Shown: positions 1 to 5,235, numbered from the stretch's first letter. The stretch: 5,610 bases of DNA from Candidatus Roizmanbacteria bacterium RIFCSPHIGHO2_01_FULL_39_8 (GCA_001789355.1 MFZI01000039.1:1638-7247), one strand, 5' to 3'. Notes: generated from the sequence alone by a model not told the origin. Numbers and translations: made by a program.

Positions 1-872
1 ATAACTTTCTCGAAGCGCGTTTTTAATTTCTTAACTGCTTTATTGAAGATCGTTTTTTGGACTAGTAATCGCTTCAGAGCATCACAGGCCTGGCCGCAGG
101 TGCTGAATCGTTTCATATAAATTTTTTCGATAAAGTCGTCAATTTTTACATCATCAAACATGATCGCAGGATTCGATCCGCCCAGCTCCATAACCGCTCC
201 GATAAATTTCTCCGCTGCGATTTGATAGATTTTCTTGCCAACTGCGGTGCTTCCGGTAAACCAAATAAAATCGATTGGTTCATGTAAAAGTCTTTCACCG
301 ACGTCGCCTGCTCCATAGATTTCGGTGAATACTCCTTTGGGAAAATTTACAGATTTAATAATTTCTTCAATTAACTGTCCCGAAAGCGGACATTCTTCTG
401 ATGCCTTGTAGACGACAGTATTTCCGGCAACAAGGTTGGGAATTACTCCCCAGACAAACATGCCATAAGGATGATTCCAAGGAGTGATGACTGCGGTGAC
501 TCCCCGAGATTCGTAAACTATACGATGAATTGTTTTTTCATCTTCAAATGTTACTTTATCCTTAAGGGCTTTTTCAGCATTATCCAAAAACCACTTAAAA
601 TCAGTGGAGTGTCGATCAATTTCAACATTGGCAAATCGGATAGTTTTTCCAGTTTCTTTTATAATCAACTCAATGAGATCTTGTTTTCTTTTTTGAAAGG
701 CATCATAGAGTTGATGAAGAAGGACTACTCGTTTCTTTACTCCCAGTTCTTTCCAGGCGAGCTTGGCTTTTCTTGCATTTGTAACAGCTTGTTTTATTTC
801 TTGAGAGGTCGAAATCTTTACTTTTCCTACAACTTCATAGTTCTTAGCAGGATTAGTTGACGTGAGAAACAT
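1..872 (-). CDS. Aldehyde dehydrogenase, N-terminal part (gene runs off the left edge)
   Basis: This frame is open from ATG 872 to the window edge (290 codons) and encodes an NAD(P)-dependent aldehyde dehydrogenase of the succinate-semialdehyde dehydrogenase-like group, a cytosolic enzyme oxidising an aldehyde to its acid. Visible motifs, numbered from ATG 872: TPWNHP with the oxyanion Asn133, YKASE with the cofactor-binding Lys156, FTGSTAVGK (205-213) of the Rossmann fold, MELGG with general base Glu229, and GQAC with the nucleophile Cys263. The Glu-to-Cys spacing of 34 matches the family. Family members are about 450-500 residues, so roughly 160-200 residues lie outside. An in-frame ATG exists at 887, but a TATAAT box at 879-884 lies between the two, so 872 is preferred. 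The substrate cannot be told from sequence. The family is secure; the physiological role is not. Confidence 0.93.
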   Translation of the reverse strand, partial: MFLTSTNPAKNYEVVGKVKISTSQEIKQAVTNARKAKLAWKELGVKKRVVLLHQLYDAFQKRKQDLIELIIKETGKTIRFANVEIDRHSTDFKWFLDNAEKALKDKVTFEDEKTIHRIVYESRGVTAVITPWNHPYGMFVWGVIPNLVAGNTVVYKASEECPLSGQLIEEIIKSVNFPKGVFTEIYGAGDVGERLLHEPIDFIWFTGSTAVGKKIYQIAAEKFIGAVMELGGSNPAIMFDDVKIDDFIEKIYMKRFSTCGQACDALKRLLVQKTIFNKAVKKLKTRFEKV

Positions 873-878
873 ACTCGT

Positions 879-884
879 ATTATA
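879..884 (-). promoter_or_regulatory. -10 box for the aldehyde dehydrogenase, leaderless start
   Basis: On the minus strand a perfect TATAAT is followed by six bases and then ATG 872. Transcription normally starts about seven bases after the -10 box, which would place the first base of the mRNA on the A of the ATG. No good -35 element is seen at 16-18 bases. The call rests on the box and its position; AT-rich DNA can give TATAAT by chance. Confidence 0.5.
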
Positions 885-900
885 CATCACACTTTTGTAT

Positions 901-1512
901 CTACATCTCTAAGTCTGCTCTATGTTCTACCGCCTCGTGTTCAAGTGAAACCATCCACAAATACCAGCCAGCAGGAATATCAAGTGTATATTCTTCGGTC
1001 AATTTCCAAAAACGCTTCGGCTTCTGATCTAAAAAAGAAAGCCATTCTTCAGTTGGATCCTCGGGAAAAAAGGATTGAAGTTTCCGAGCTGTCATAATTG
1101 CTTTTTTCCTAATATCATCCCACTTCCAATTTGCGTACCTTCGAGCTTGGTACTGATTAAACTCATCGACATTTGCAAAATCAAGGTATTCATTATTATC
1201 TTCATCATAAAATCTTTTAAGCTGTAATTGTTCTTTCTTCCTCTTTTGTTTATCTGGATCTCCAAATACTTGTATCTGATATTCCTCCCAGCCCATAATA
1301 TGGGCAACTACAATCGCTCTTGTTCTTCCGTCTGATCCAATTTCTAATGCACTCTCTTCGGTAAGAGAGGTAAGATGTGATATGTAATCGATGATAGTAA
1401 GTGTGTGAAGCTTCACCAAACGATCATAGCGGGGTCTTGGTGGTAAACCTGCAATATCAACCAGATTCCTGTACCAAAGATCGGGGTTAAACGATATTTT
1501 TTCTCCAATCAT
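901..1512 (-). CDS. DinB/ClbS-like four-helix protein, function unknown
   Basis: This 203-residue protein has no recognised specific function. Its helical character, an AHIMGWEEY segment (His71) and a C-terminal SLEHEAVEH segment (His192 and His197) resemble the three-histidine metal site of the DinB/YfiT fold and the ClbS/DfsB group, in which an early helix carries 'H..gWE' and the last helix carries H...H. Family members are small metal-binding proteins; some act as thiol-dependent transferases and ClbS protects against colibactin. Which applies here is unknown. The middle (about 85-150) is rich in charged and aromatic residues and looks lineage-specific. The frame extends to a TTG at 1518, but ATG 1512 lies only two codons downstream and is the likelier start. 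The gene begins 10 bases after the stop of the GIY-YIG gene, so the two probably share a transcript. A weak AAAG is the only candidate ribosome binding site. Confidence 0.6.
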   Translation of the reverse strand: MIGEKISFNPDLWYRNLVDIAGLPPRPRYDRLVKLHTLTIIDYISHLTSLTEESALEIGSDGRTRAIVVAHIMGWEEYQIQVFGDPDKQKRKKEQLQLKRFYDEDNNEYLDFANVDEFNQYQARRYANWKWDDIRKKAIMTARKLQSFFPEDPTEEWLSFLDQKPKRFWKLTEEYTLDIPAGWYLWMVSLEHEAVEHRADLEM

Positions 1513-1522
1513 ATACAATTCT

Positions 1523-1828
1523 TTATCGCCGTAATGTATACGGCATATAGACTTTGCTCGCGAGCGTTTTTTTGAGAGAATCCTTGAGCCGAGCTTTGCC
1601 TACATTACTTTTCAAATACTTTTCCCTTAGTTTTGCGTCCTCGAGATTCACAAAATATTCGTAGTGAATTAATTTAAATGGAATCCGTATGCTTGTCGAC
1701 GAGACGATTCCCCGCGAATGCTCCTGAAGTCTTCGGCTCAAGTCGGTCGTCAGTCCTGTATAGATATCAAAATGTTTCAACGAGAGAAGCGTATAGACGT
1801 AAAATTTGGGAGAATTGGGACGAATCAT
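1523..1828 (-). CDS. Stand-alone GIY-YIG nuclease-family protein
   Basis: A 101-residue single-domain member of the GIY-YIG endonuclease superfamily (UPF0213/YhbQ-like type). The signature pair appears as YVY (10-12) and YTG (23-25), followed by the conserved Arg in the SRRLQEH helix (Arg32/Arg33, His37) and the catalytic metal-binding Glu in AKLREKYLKS (Glu69). The domain fills the whole protein, with a short basic C-terminal tail. The family includes DNA-cleaving domains of UvrC and homing endonucleases; the small stand-alone members mostly have no proven role, and DNA repair or nucleic-acid processing is inference. The gene is divergent from smpB across a 42-base gap and lies just upstream of the DinB-like gene. 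ATG 1828 is the only sensible start because the YVY strand begins nine residues later. Confidence is high for the family and low for the role. Confidence 0.9.
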   Translation of the reverse strand: MIRPNSPKFYVYTLLSLKHFDIYTGLTTDLSRRLQEHSRGIVSSTSIRIPFKLIHYEYFVNLEDAKLREKYLKSNVGKARLKDSLKKTLASKVYMPYTLRR

Positions 1829-1843
1829 TTGTTTATAGAAAGA

Positions 1844-1852
1844 ATTCTAACA
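1844..1852 (-). promoter_or_regulatory. Extended -10 element for the GIY-YIG gene
   Basis: Minus strand reads TGTTAGAAT, an extended -10 (TG-n-TAGAAT), with 15 bases between it and ATG 1828. Seventeen bases upstream the sequence ATGAGA matches TTGACA at four of six positions. The predicted leader is about 8-9 bases. The element faces away from the smpB -10 box, which begins only six bases beyond it. Confidence 0.4.
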
Positions 1853-1857
1853 AATTA

Positions 1858-1863
1858 TATAAT
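1858..1863 (+). promoter_or_regulatory. -10 box for smpB, leaderless start
   Basis: A perfect TATAAT lies seven bases before ATG 1871, so transcription should begin on or beside the start codon. No good -35 is present at the usual distance, and no Shine-Dalgarno sequence precedes the ATG. This supports the 1871 start over any of the upstream in-frame codons, which would lie inside the antisense GIY-YIG gene. Confidence 0.5.
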
Positions 1864-1870
1864 TAGTCTC

Positions 1871-2320
1871 ATGAAAATCATCAATCGAAAATTCAATCGT
1901 GACTATCAAGAGCTTGAGCGTTACGAGGCGGGGATATCTTTAACCGGTGCAGAGGTGAAATCAATCCGCGCCGGCAGAATGAAGCTGGAGGACAGTTTTG
2001 TGAGAATTCTCGGTTCAGAGGTGTATCTCGTAAATGCTGAGATACCTATCTATGAGTACTCGCGGCCTCAAGAGTATGATCTCCGCAGGACTCGAAAACT
2101 GCTCCTACATAAGAGCGAAATCCTGCGTATTAAAGGCAAGATTTCATCCCATAGTGGGTTGACTCTGGCCCCTATTTCATGCTATAATAAGCACGGTTTG
2201 GTCAAGCTCGAAATAGCTTTGGCCAAAGGCAGAAAAAGCGTTGATAAGAAGAATTTAGAAAAGAAAAGAGATATTGAAAGACAAGAGAAAAGGGAGGTAA
2301 AAGAATACCTAAAGAGTTAG
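1871..2320 (+). CDS. smpB: SsrA-binding protein SmpB
   Basis: SmpB binds the tRNA-like end of tmRNA, helps its aminoacylation and delivers it with EF-Tu to ribosomes stalled on mRNAs without a stop codon. The 149-residue product has the usual length and the family landmarks in order: NRKFNRDY (5-12), YEAGISLTGAEVKSIRAG (18-35), LEDSFVR (39-45), the RRTRKLLLHKSEI segment near the middle, GLTLAPISCYNKHGLVKLEIALAKGRK, and a highly basic C-terminal tail with DKK, KKRD and KRE clusters that would enter the empty mRNA channel. The usual NHDP before RTRKLLL is diverged to PQEYDL. The open frame continues upstream, but ATG 1871 gives the normal N terminus and follows a TATAAT box. The ssrA gene lies 147 bases downstream on the same strand, so protein and RNA partner are linked and may be co-transcribed. 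Confidence 0.97.
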   Translation: MKIINRKFNRDYQELERYEAGISLTGAEVKSIRAGRMKLEDSFVRILGSEVYLVNAEIPIYEYSRPQEYDLRRTRKLLLHKSEILRIKGKISSHSGLTLAPISCYNKHGLVKLEIALAKGRKSVDKKNLEKKRDIERQEKREVKEYLKS

Positions 2321-2360
2321 ATGAAGAATTTGTACTTTTAAAACGAGCCCTCCTTAACTT

Positions 2361-2404
2361 ACTTTGAGACTTAACTCATCGTTATTCACTCGACGTCTCA
2401 AAGT
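2361..2404 (+). other. Hairpin with a 24-base loop between smpB and ssrA
   Basis: A perfect 10-bp stem forms from ACTTTGAGAC (2361-2370) and GTCTCAAAGT (2395-2404), with a 24-base loop. It is framed by CCTCC (2349-2353) and GGAGG (2415-2419), which can add an outer 5-bp helix. No run of T follows, so it is not a standard intrinsic terminator for smpB. It may be part of a structured leader on the tmRNA precursor or an mRNA-end stabiliser. The pairing is seen directly; the role is inference. Confidence 0.55.
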
Positions 2405-2424
2405 GCGTTTGGTCGGAGGACATA

Positions 2425-2464
2425 AGAAACAGTAATCCGATTTAAAAATCGGGAAACTGTTTCT
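2425..2464 (+). other. Long hairpin abutting the tmRNA 5' end
   Basis: The outer stem AGAAACAGT (2425-2433) pairs perfectly with ACTGTTTCT (2456-2464). After a symmetric 3x3 internal loop the inner stem CCGATTT (2437-2443) faces AAATCGG (2446-2452), with the innermost pair probably open. Only three bases (AAT) separate the hairpin from G2468, the first base of mature tmRNA. There is no T-tract, so a terminator is unlikely. A role in 5' processing of the tmRNA precursor, for example positioning RNase P or blocking 5' exonucleases, is the simplest inference. Confidence 0.6.
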
Positions 2465-2467
2465 AAT

Positions 2468-2894
2468 GGGGATGAACGGCATCGACGGTTTGCTAGCACT
2501 TTTAAAAAATGTTAGGGCGCACCTGTGCGTTAAACGGAAAAACTAACAGCAAATGAAGATTTATTTGCTGATCTCAAAGCGTTCGCTCGAGAACAGTTGG
2601 AAGGCGTCATCGCTGCCCAATTTGCTCAAAGGCCAGCAGCTTACGCATTCGTAAGCTAATTTGAGATCCTCTTTTTTAAGTTTTCCTTGATTCAACTTAA
2701 TTAAGAGATAAACCAATCAAGGCTAGATTTTATAGATTTCTCGATGAGCTATAAAATTGAAACACCCTCATCGGCTTTCCGATAAATGTTGATTATTTAA
2801 TAGTCGGAATAGAGTCAAAAATAATCTATCCCTAACTAACAATTTTTTAAAGGAGCCTAACCGGACCCGGGTTCAACTCCCGGCATCTCCACCA
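2468..2894 (+). ncRNA. ssrA: tmRNA (SsrA RNA), one-piece form with encoded CCA
   Basis: The RNA charges with alanine, enters stalled ribosomes with SmpB and supplies a short reading frame with a stop codon. The ends pair as a 7-bp acceptor stem (2468-2474 with 2884-2890), whose third pair is G2470-T2888, the G-U wobble that AlaRS recognises, followed by A2891 and CCA 2892-2894. The T arm is CCGGG-TTCAACT-CCCGG. Helix 2 pairs 2499-2515 with 2836-2853 (17 bp, one bulged A2841). Four H-type pseudoknots can be drawn. PK1: 2517-2520/2527-2530 and 2523-2526/2534-2537. PK2: 2676-2682/2694-2700 and 2685-2692/2715-2722. PK3: 2728-2735/2749-2756 and 2742-2748/2767-2773. PK4: 2777-2782/2804-2809 and 2791-2798/2819-2826. 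The tag frame starts at GCA 2549. The length of 427 bases is longer than the common 350-400 because the tag is long. Only 25 bases separate its end from the convergent phosphatase gene, with no clear terminator hairpin. Confidence 0.97.
2549..2659 (+). other. tmRNA tag reading frame, 36 codons plus TAA
   Basis: The resume codon is GCA at 2549, preceded by AACTAACA. The frame starts ANEDLFADLK, runs without a stop and ends RPAAYAFVS before TAA at 2657-2659. With the alanine carried by tmRNA, the added peptide would be 37 residues. Usual tags are about 8-20 residues and end in Ala-Ala-type degrons such as YALAA; mycoplasma tags are long and end in YAFA. The closing stem of helix 5 is GATCTCAAA (2570-2578) with TTTGAGATC (2660-2668), a perfect 9-bp pair enclosing codons 8 onward. 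The identity of the resume codon is inferred from the conserved context and position after PK1. Confidence 0.85.
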
Positions 2895-2919
2895 AGTAGA
2901 TTTAGATTGTTATTGGAGT

Positions 2920-3837
2920 CTATTTTGAATGTTTTGTTTTTTTGTACAGTTCTTTTAAGAGTAGATAATCTTCTTCGTTTCTAGCCGAAATCATGGTATT
3001 TATATTCAAAGACCATGACTCGCCTCCTGCGTCAGTAACCTTACCGCCCAATTCACTCAGTATTACAAAAACTGCCGCCATTTCTGCACTTGTTTTAAAG
3101 TAAAGGGTCCCTCTATTTCTTACTGCCTCAAGTGCTCCACTTTCCAGATCGTCGAAAATATTTCCATTTTCATCGGGTATACCAACTCTCGACCTTCCCA
3201 ATTTTTTATTTGTTTCAATAATTTTTCCCATTTTGAAAAACTCATCGACTTGAGCATATAAGTCTTCACTAAAATGAGGACTGGCATTGTAGGTAAATTC
3301 ACTCTTTTCTGGCTTTTGCGACATAGATTGAAATGAAAGAAGTTCGCCTTTTTCATCATATTCTATAACGTATGCTCCACCATCTTTAACACCGACATAA
3401 AAGCGCTTTTTTGTCGGATGCGCGACTATCCCAATTATTGGTTCTTCTATCTTATTATCAATAAGCGCTATAACTGATCCCCAATGATCATCAAGATTAT
3501 TTTTAAAATTATTGGTTCCTTCAATGGGGTCAGCAACAATTGTGTGCGTTTTAGTTTTATCAATTCCAGTTATTCTATCCTCTCCTTCTTCTCCCCAGAA
3601 ACCCCAGTTGTGTCCCAACTTAGAGATATTTAATTTGACCTCATCTTGCATCGTTTTATCCGCCTTTGTCGCAACGTCAGTGACGCCACTACGTCCCGTT
3701 GCTTTAACGTCTTCAGACATAAATACAGGATCGTTTCTTCTCGATGGTAACTGAAGAGCTAGAGGAACATAAAAATTTAATATTTCTTTAAGATATTGAC
3801 CGTACTTAGAAGTAAGAAATAAATTATTGAGATTCAT
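2920..3837 (-). CDS. Inositol-monophosphatase-family phosphatase
   Basis: This 305-residue protein belongs to the Mg-dependent, lithium-sensitive phosphatase superfamily (inositol monophosphatase, HisN, CysQ and FBPase-like members), cytosolic enzymes removing phosphate from inositol phosphates, histidinol phosphate, PAP or related substrates. Motifs: VTDVATKADK (52-61), the metal-binding GEE (82-84), DPIEGTNNF (103-111), PIIGIVAHPTKKRFYVG, GGAY and near the end SAEMAAVFVILSELGGKVTDAGG (250-272). Two usual aspartates are replaced by Glu: DPIDG is DPIEG (Glu106), and the Asp of the late W-D-x-A-A motif aligns with Glu252. The substrate is undetermined. A TTG start at 3852 is possible, but ATG 3837 is preferred and overlaps the end of the VOC gene by 14 bases, suggesting translational coupling. 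No Shine-Dalgarno sequence is seen. Confidence 0.9.
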   Translation of the reverse strand: MNLNNLFLTSKYGQYLKEILNFYVPLALQLPSRRNDPVFMSEDVKATGRSGVTDVATKADKTMQDEVKLNISKLGHNWGFWGEEGEDRITGIDKTKTHTIVADPIEGTNNFKNNLDDHWGSVIALIDNKIEEPIIGIVAHPTKKRFYVGVKDGGAYVIEYDEKGELLSFQSMSQKPEKSEFTYNASPHFSEDLYAQVDEFFKMGKIIETNKKLGRSRVGIPDENGNIFDDLESGALEAVRNRGTLYFKTSAEMAAVFVILSELGGKVTDAGGESWSLNINTMISARNEEDYLLLKELYKKTKHSK

Positions 3838-4231
3838 TTTTTGGAGTTTCAAAAAATTCGATCACAAAACCAGTTGGATCTTTTACGTTTATAAATTTCA
3901 GTCCTAAACTACTGACCGATATATCCTTAAATAACTCTACTTTATTTTTAAGGAGGTCTTCCTTAAGTTGAATTAAACTTCGCACAGGTAATGCGAAATG
4001 ATGAATTTTAGTTTTCATAAGATTTTCTGTGTCCGATTGATTTTTTTCTTGGTTATCAAAATGGAAAACTTCCATTTCAAACCCATAACCCTCAAGAAGT
4101 AGGAAATGTCTCTTTTTTTCAGACGAATATACATCTTCTTTTATCCGAAAACCGATAGAAATATAGAATCGTTTAGTTTCTTCTATATTGTTTACAGTTA
4201 AAGCAATATGAGGGTAAATGAAATTAGCCAT
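3824..4231 (-). CDS. VOC-family (glyoxalase/bleomycin-resistance fold) protein
   Basis: A 135-residue protein with the paired beta-alpha-beta-beta-beta modules of the vicinal oxygen chelate superfamily. The expected metal ligands are all visible: His8 in PHIALTV, Glu54 in GFEMEVF, His78 in HHFALPV, and Glu125 in FVIEFFE, preceded by the usual DPTG turn (118-121). The segment NIEETKRFYISIGFRI (15-30) is typical of helix 1. Members include glyoxalase I, dioxygenases, epimerases and antibiotic-binding proteins; nothing here selects one, so a lyase or small-molecule detoxification role is only a guess. The last 14 bases overlap the start of the phosphatase gene, so the two are likely in one transcript. 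A TATAAT box eight bases before ATG 4231 implies its own promoter and an almost leaderless mRNA. Confidence 0.88.
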   Translation of the reverse strand: MANFIYPHIALTVNNIEETKRFYISIGFRIKEDVYSSEKKRHFLLLEGYGFEMEVFHFDNQEKNQSDTENLMKTKIHHFALPVRSLIQLKEDLLKNKVELFKDISVSSLGLKFINVKDPTGFVIEFFETPKNESQ

Positions 4232-4239
4232 ATCACTAT

Positions 4240-4245
4240 ATTATA
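4240..4245 (-). promoter_or_regulatory. -10 box for the VOC-phosphatase pair
   Basis: Minus strand TATAAT lies eight bases before ATG 4231, predicting an mRNA with a leader of only one or two bases. A -35 is weak (TCATCA at 17 bases, three of six matches). Its position at the gene start and its similarity to the boxes before smpB and the dehydrogenase are the main support. Confidence 0.45.
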
Positions 4246-4413
4246 GTTCAAATACTCTCATGTGATGAGAGATAGCTTGAGTTACGCAGGATCGGATACC
4301 ACTTCCAAATATAGGCTTCTATCTTATTTAAACTATTTTGAAGCCTTGTCCACAAAATATTTTCTAGATTGTTATAAAAGCTTAAAAATCCAGGAGATAT
4401 TCCGAAACTTTTA
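4246..4413 (-). other. 168-base gap between the macro and VOC genes
   Basis: No gene, RNA or convincing terminator is recognised here. One minus-strand frame stays open through the whole gap (stop near 4248) and enters the macro gene out of frame, giving an aromatic-rich peptide with no recognised motif. It has no start inside the gap with a promoter or ribosome binding site. It may be the remnant of a lost gene or simply open by chance. Confidence 0.4.
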
Positions 4414-5085
4414 TTAAGAAGAGAAGGCTTTTTCGTAAAGATTATATTTTTCGGTTTCGTATAGAACAAATCTAATTTCTTCAAGAGATCCCTCTCCATA
4501 ATCTCTTAGATATTCAAATACTGCCTGATGAGCAACTTTGGATGCATCTTCGGTAGGATAACCAAAAATTCCTGTAGAAATAGCAGGTATTGAAATTCTT
4601 TTTAAACCATTTTCCTGCGCAACTCGTAGAATATTTTTATGTACGCTTAATAGTAATTCTCTAGCTTTTTCAACATCCTTTTGAAATAATTGTTCAATTT
4701 CTTGTCTCCTTGTTGGTGAAGCTTTTAAATATTCCGTAAAGTATTCACTATATCTGTCAGTAGGACGATCGGGATATATTGGTCCTACCGCATGAATAAC
4801 ATGAGATGCTGGTAATCTATAACCCTTAGTTATTTTTGCATTTCCCGTTTCGCATCCATTCAATGTTTCGCATTCTTTTAATAATTCTGGTCCAGCAAAT
4901 CCATGGATCATCCCATCTAAGCCACCCCCACCTAATAAACTTTCATTAGCTGGATTTACTATAGCATCTACTCTTTCTGCTAAAAGATTACCCTGAAGTA
5001 GGATTATTTTTAAAGGGTGGTATTTTTCAGCTCTTCTTGTTGGTCCTAATGCGGATTCTGGTACTGAAATTTCGATTTGAGGCAT
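4414..5085 (-). CDS. Macro-domain protein (ADP-ribose binding/hydrolysing, MacroD-like)
   Basis: A 223-residue macro domain resembling MacroD/YmdB enzymes, which bind ADP-ribose and can remove mono-ADP-ribose from proteins or hydrolyse O-acetyl-ADP-ribose. Landmarks from ATG 5085: LKIILLQGNLL (25-35, replacing the usual GDIT), VDAIVNPANESLLGGGGLDGMIHGFAGPELLKEC (39-72) with Asn44, Asn47 and Asp57 of the catalytic loop, GNAKITKGYRLPASHVIHAVGP (81-102), and SIPAISTGIFGYP (165-177), the phosphate-binding loop. The stretch between VGP and the ISTG strand is about 25 residues longer than in typical MacroD proteins and is highly charged (about 103-140). There is also a 23-residue N-terminal extension. 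The frame reaches a TTG at 5118, but that codon lies in the spacer of a good promoter, so ATG 5085 is chosen. The C terminus (RFVLYETEKYNLYEKAF) is family-typical, so the protein is complete. Confidence 0.93.
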   Translation of the reverse strand: MPQIEISVPESALGPTRRAEKYHPLKIILLQGNLLAERVDAIVNPANESLLGGGGLDGMIHGFAGPELLKECETLNGCETGNAKITKGYRLPASHVIHAVGPIYPDRPTDRYSEYFTEYLKASPTRRQEIEQLFQKDVEKARELLLSVHKNILRVAQENGLKRISIPAISTGIFGYPTEDASKVAHQAVFEYLRDYGEGSLEEIRFVLYETEKYNLYEKAFSS

Positions 5086-5096
5086 ATTTAAAAGAT

Positions 5097-5125
5097 ATTG
5101 TATCAATAGGCTAATCAATAATCAA
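5097..5125 (-). promoter_or_regulatory. Promoter of the macro-domain gene
   Basis: On the minus strand TTGATT (5120-5125) and TACAAT (5097-5102) are separated by exactly 17 bases, matching the sigma-70 consensus at four of six and five of six positions. Transcription would start near 5090, about five bases before ATG 5085, giving a near-leaderless mRNA. This is the best complete promoter in the window and excludes the upstream TTG start. Confidence 0.65.
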
Positions 5126-5235
5126 ATAAGCCATATTAATAAAATATGAATGGTTACAATTAACTATAAAGTTATAAACTTCATCCTTCAACTTCGTTCA
5201 AGATAATAATTCGCTACAGTCTATATAAAGTAGAA
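5126..5235 (-). other. Gap between toxin and macro genes
   Basis: No gene is seen. A small inverted repeat, TAACT-ATAA-AGTTA (5161-5174), and an imperfect CTTGAAC/GTTGAAG stem with one mismatch near 5180-5200 are present. Neither is followed by a T-run in the direction of toxin transcription, so no intrinsic terminator is called. Either could be a weak operator, but nothing decides this. Confidence 0.35.

Noticed and set aside
471..860. Plus-strand open frame of 129 codons
   Set aside because: It is antisense to the aldehyde dehydrogenase, whose catalytic motifs are all intact, and its Phe/Ser-rich low-complexity product has no known features.
1718..1870. Longer SmpB with an upstream start
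   Set aside because: The extra 51 residues are antisense to the GIY-YIG gene and are absent from the SmpB family; a TATAAT box lies just before ATG 1871.
2321..2341. Tiny frame MKNLYF right after the smpB stop, possible leader peptide
   Set aside because: Six codons with no clear ribosome binding site; such a frame is expected by chance.
2930..2943. T-rich tract as an intrinsic terminator of tmRNA
   Set aside because: No hairpin directly precedes it and it lies within the 3' coding end of the convergent phosphatase gene.
3512..3754. Plus-strand open frame inside the phosphatase gene
   Set aside because: It is a shadow of the well-supported IMPase-family gene on the other strand and has no recognised domain.
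5086..5118. TTG start for the macro protein with an 11-residue extension
   Set aside because: The codon lies inside the 17-base spacer of the predicted promoter, so it would not be in the mRNA; ATG 5085 fits better.
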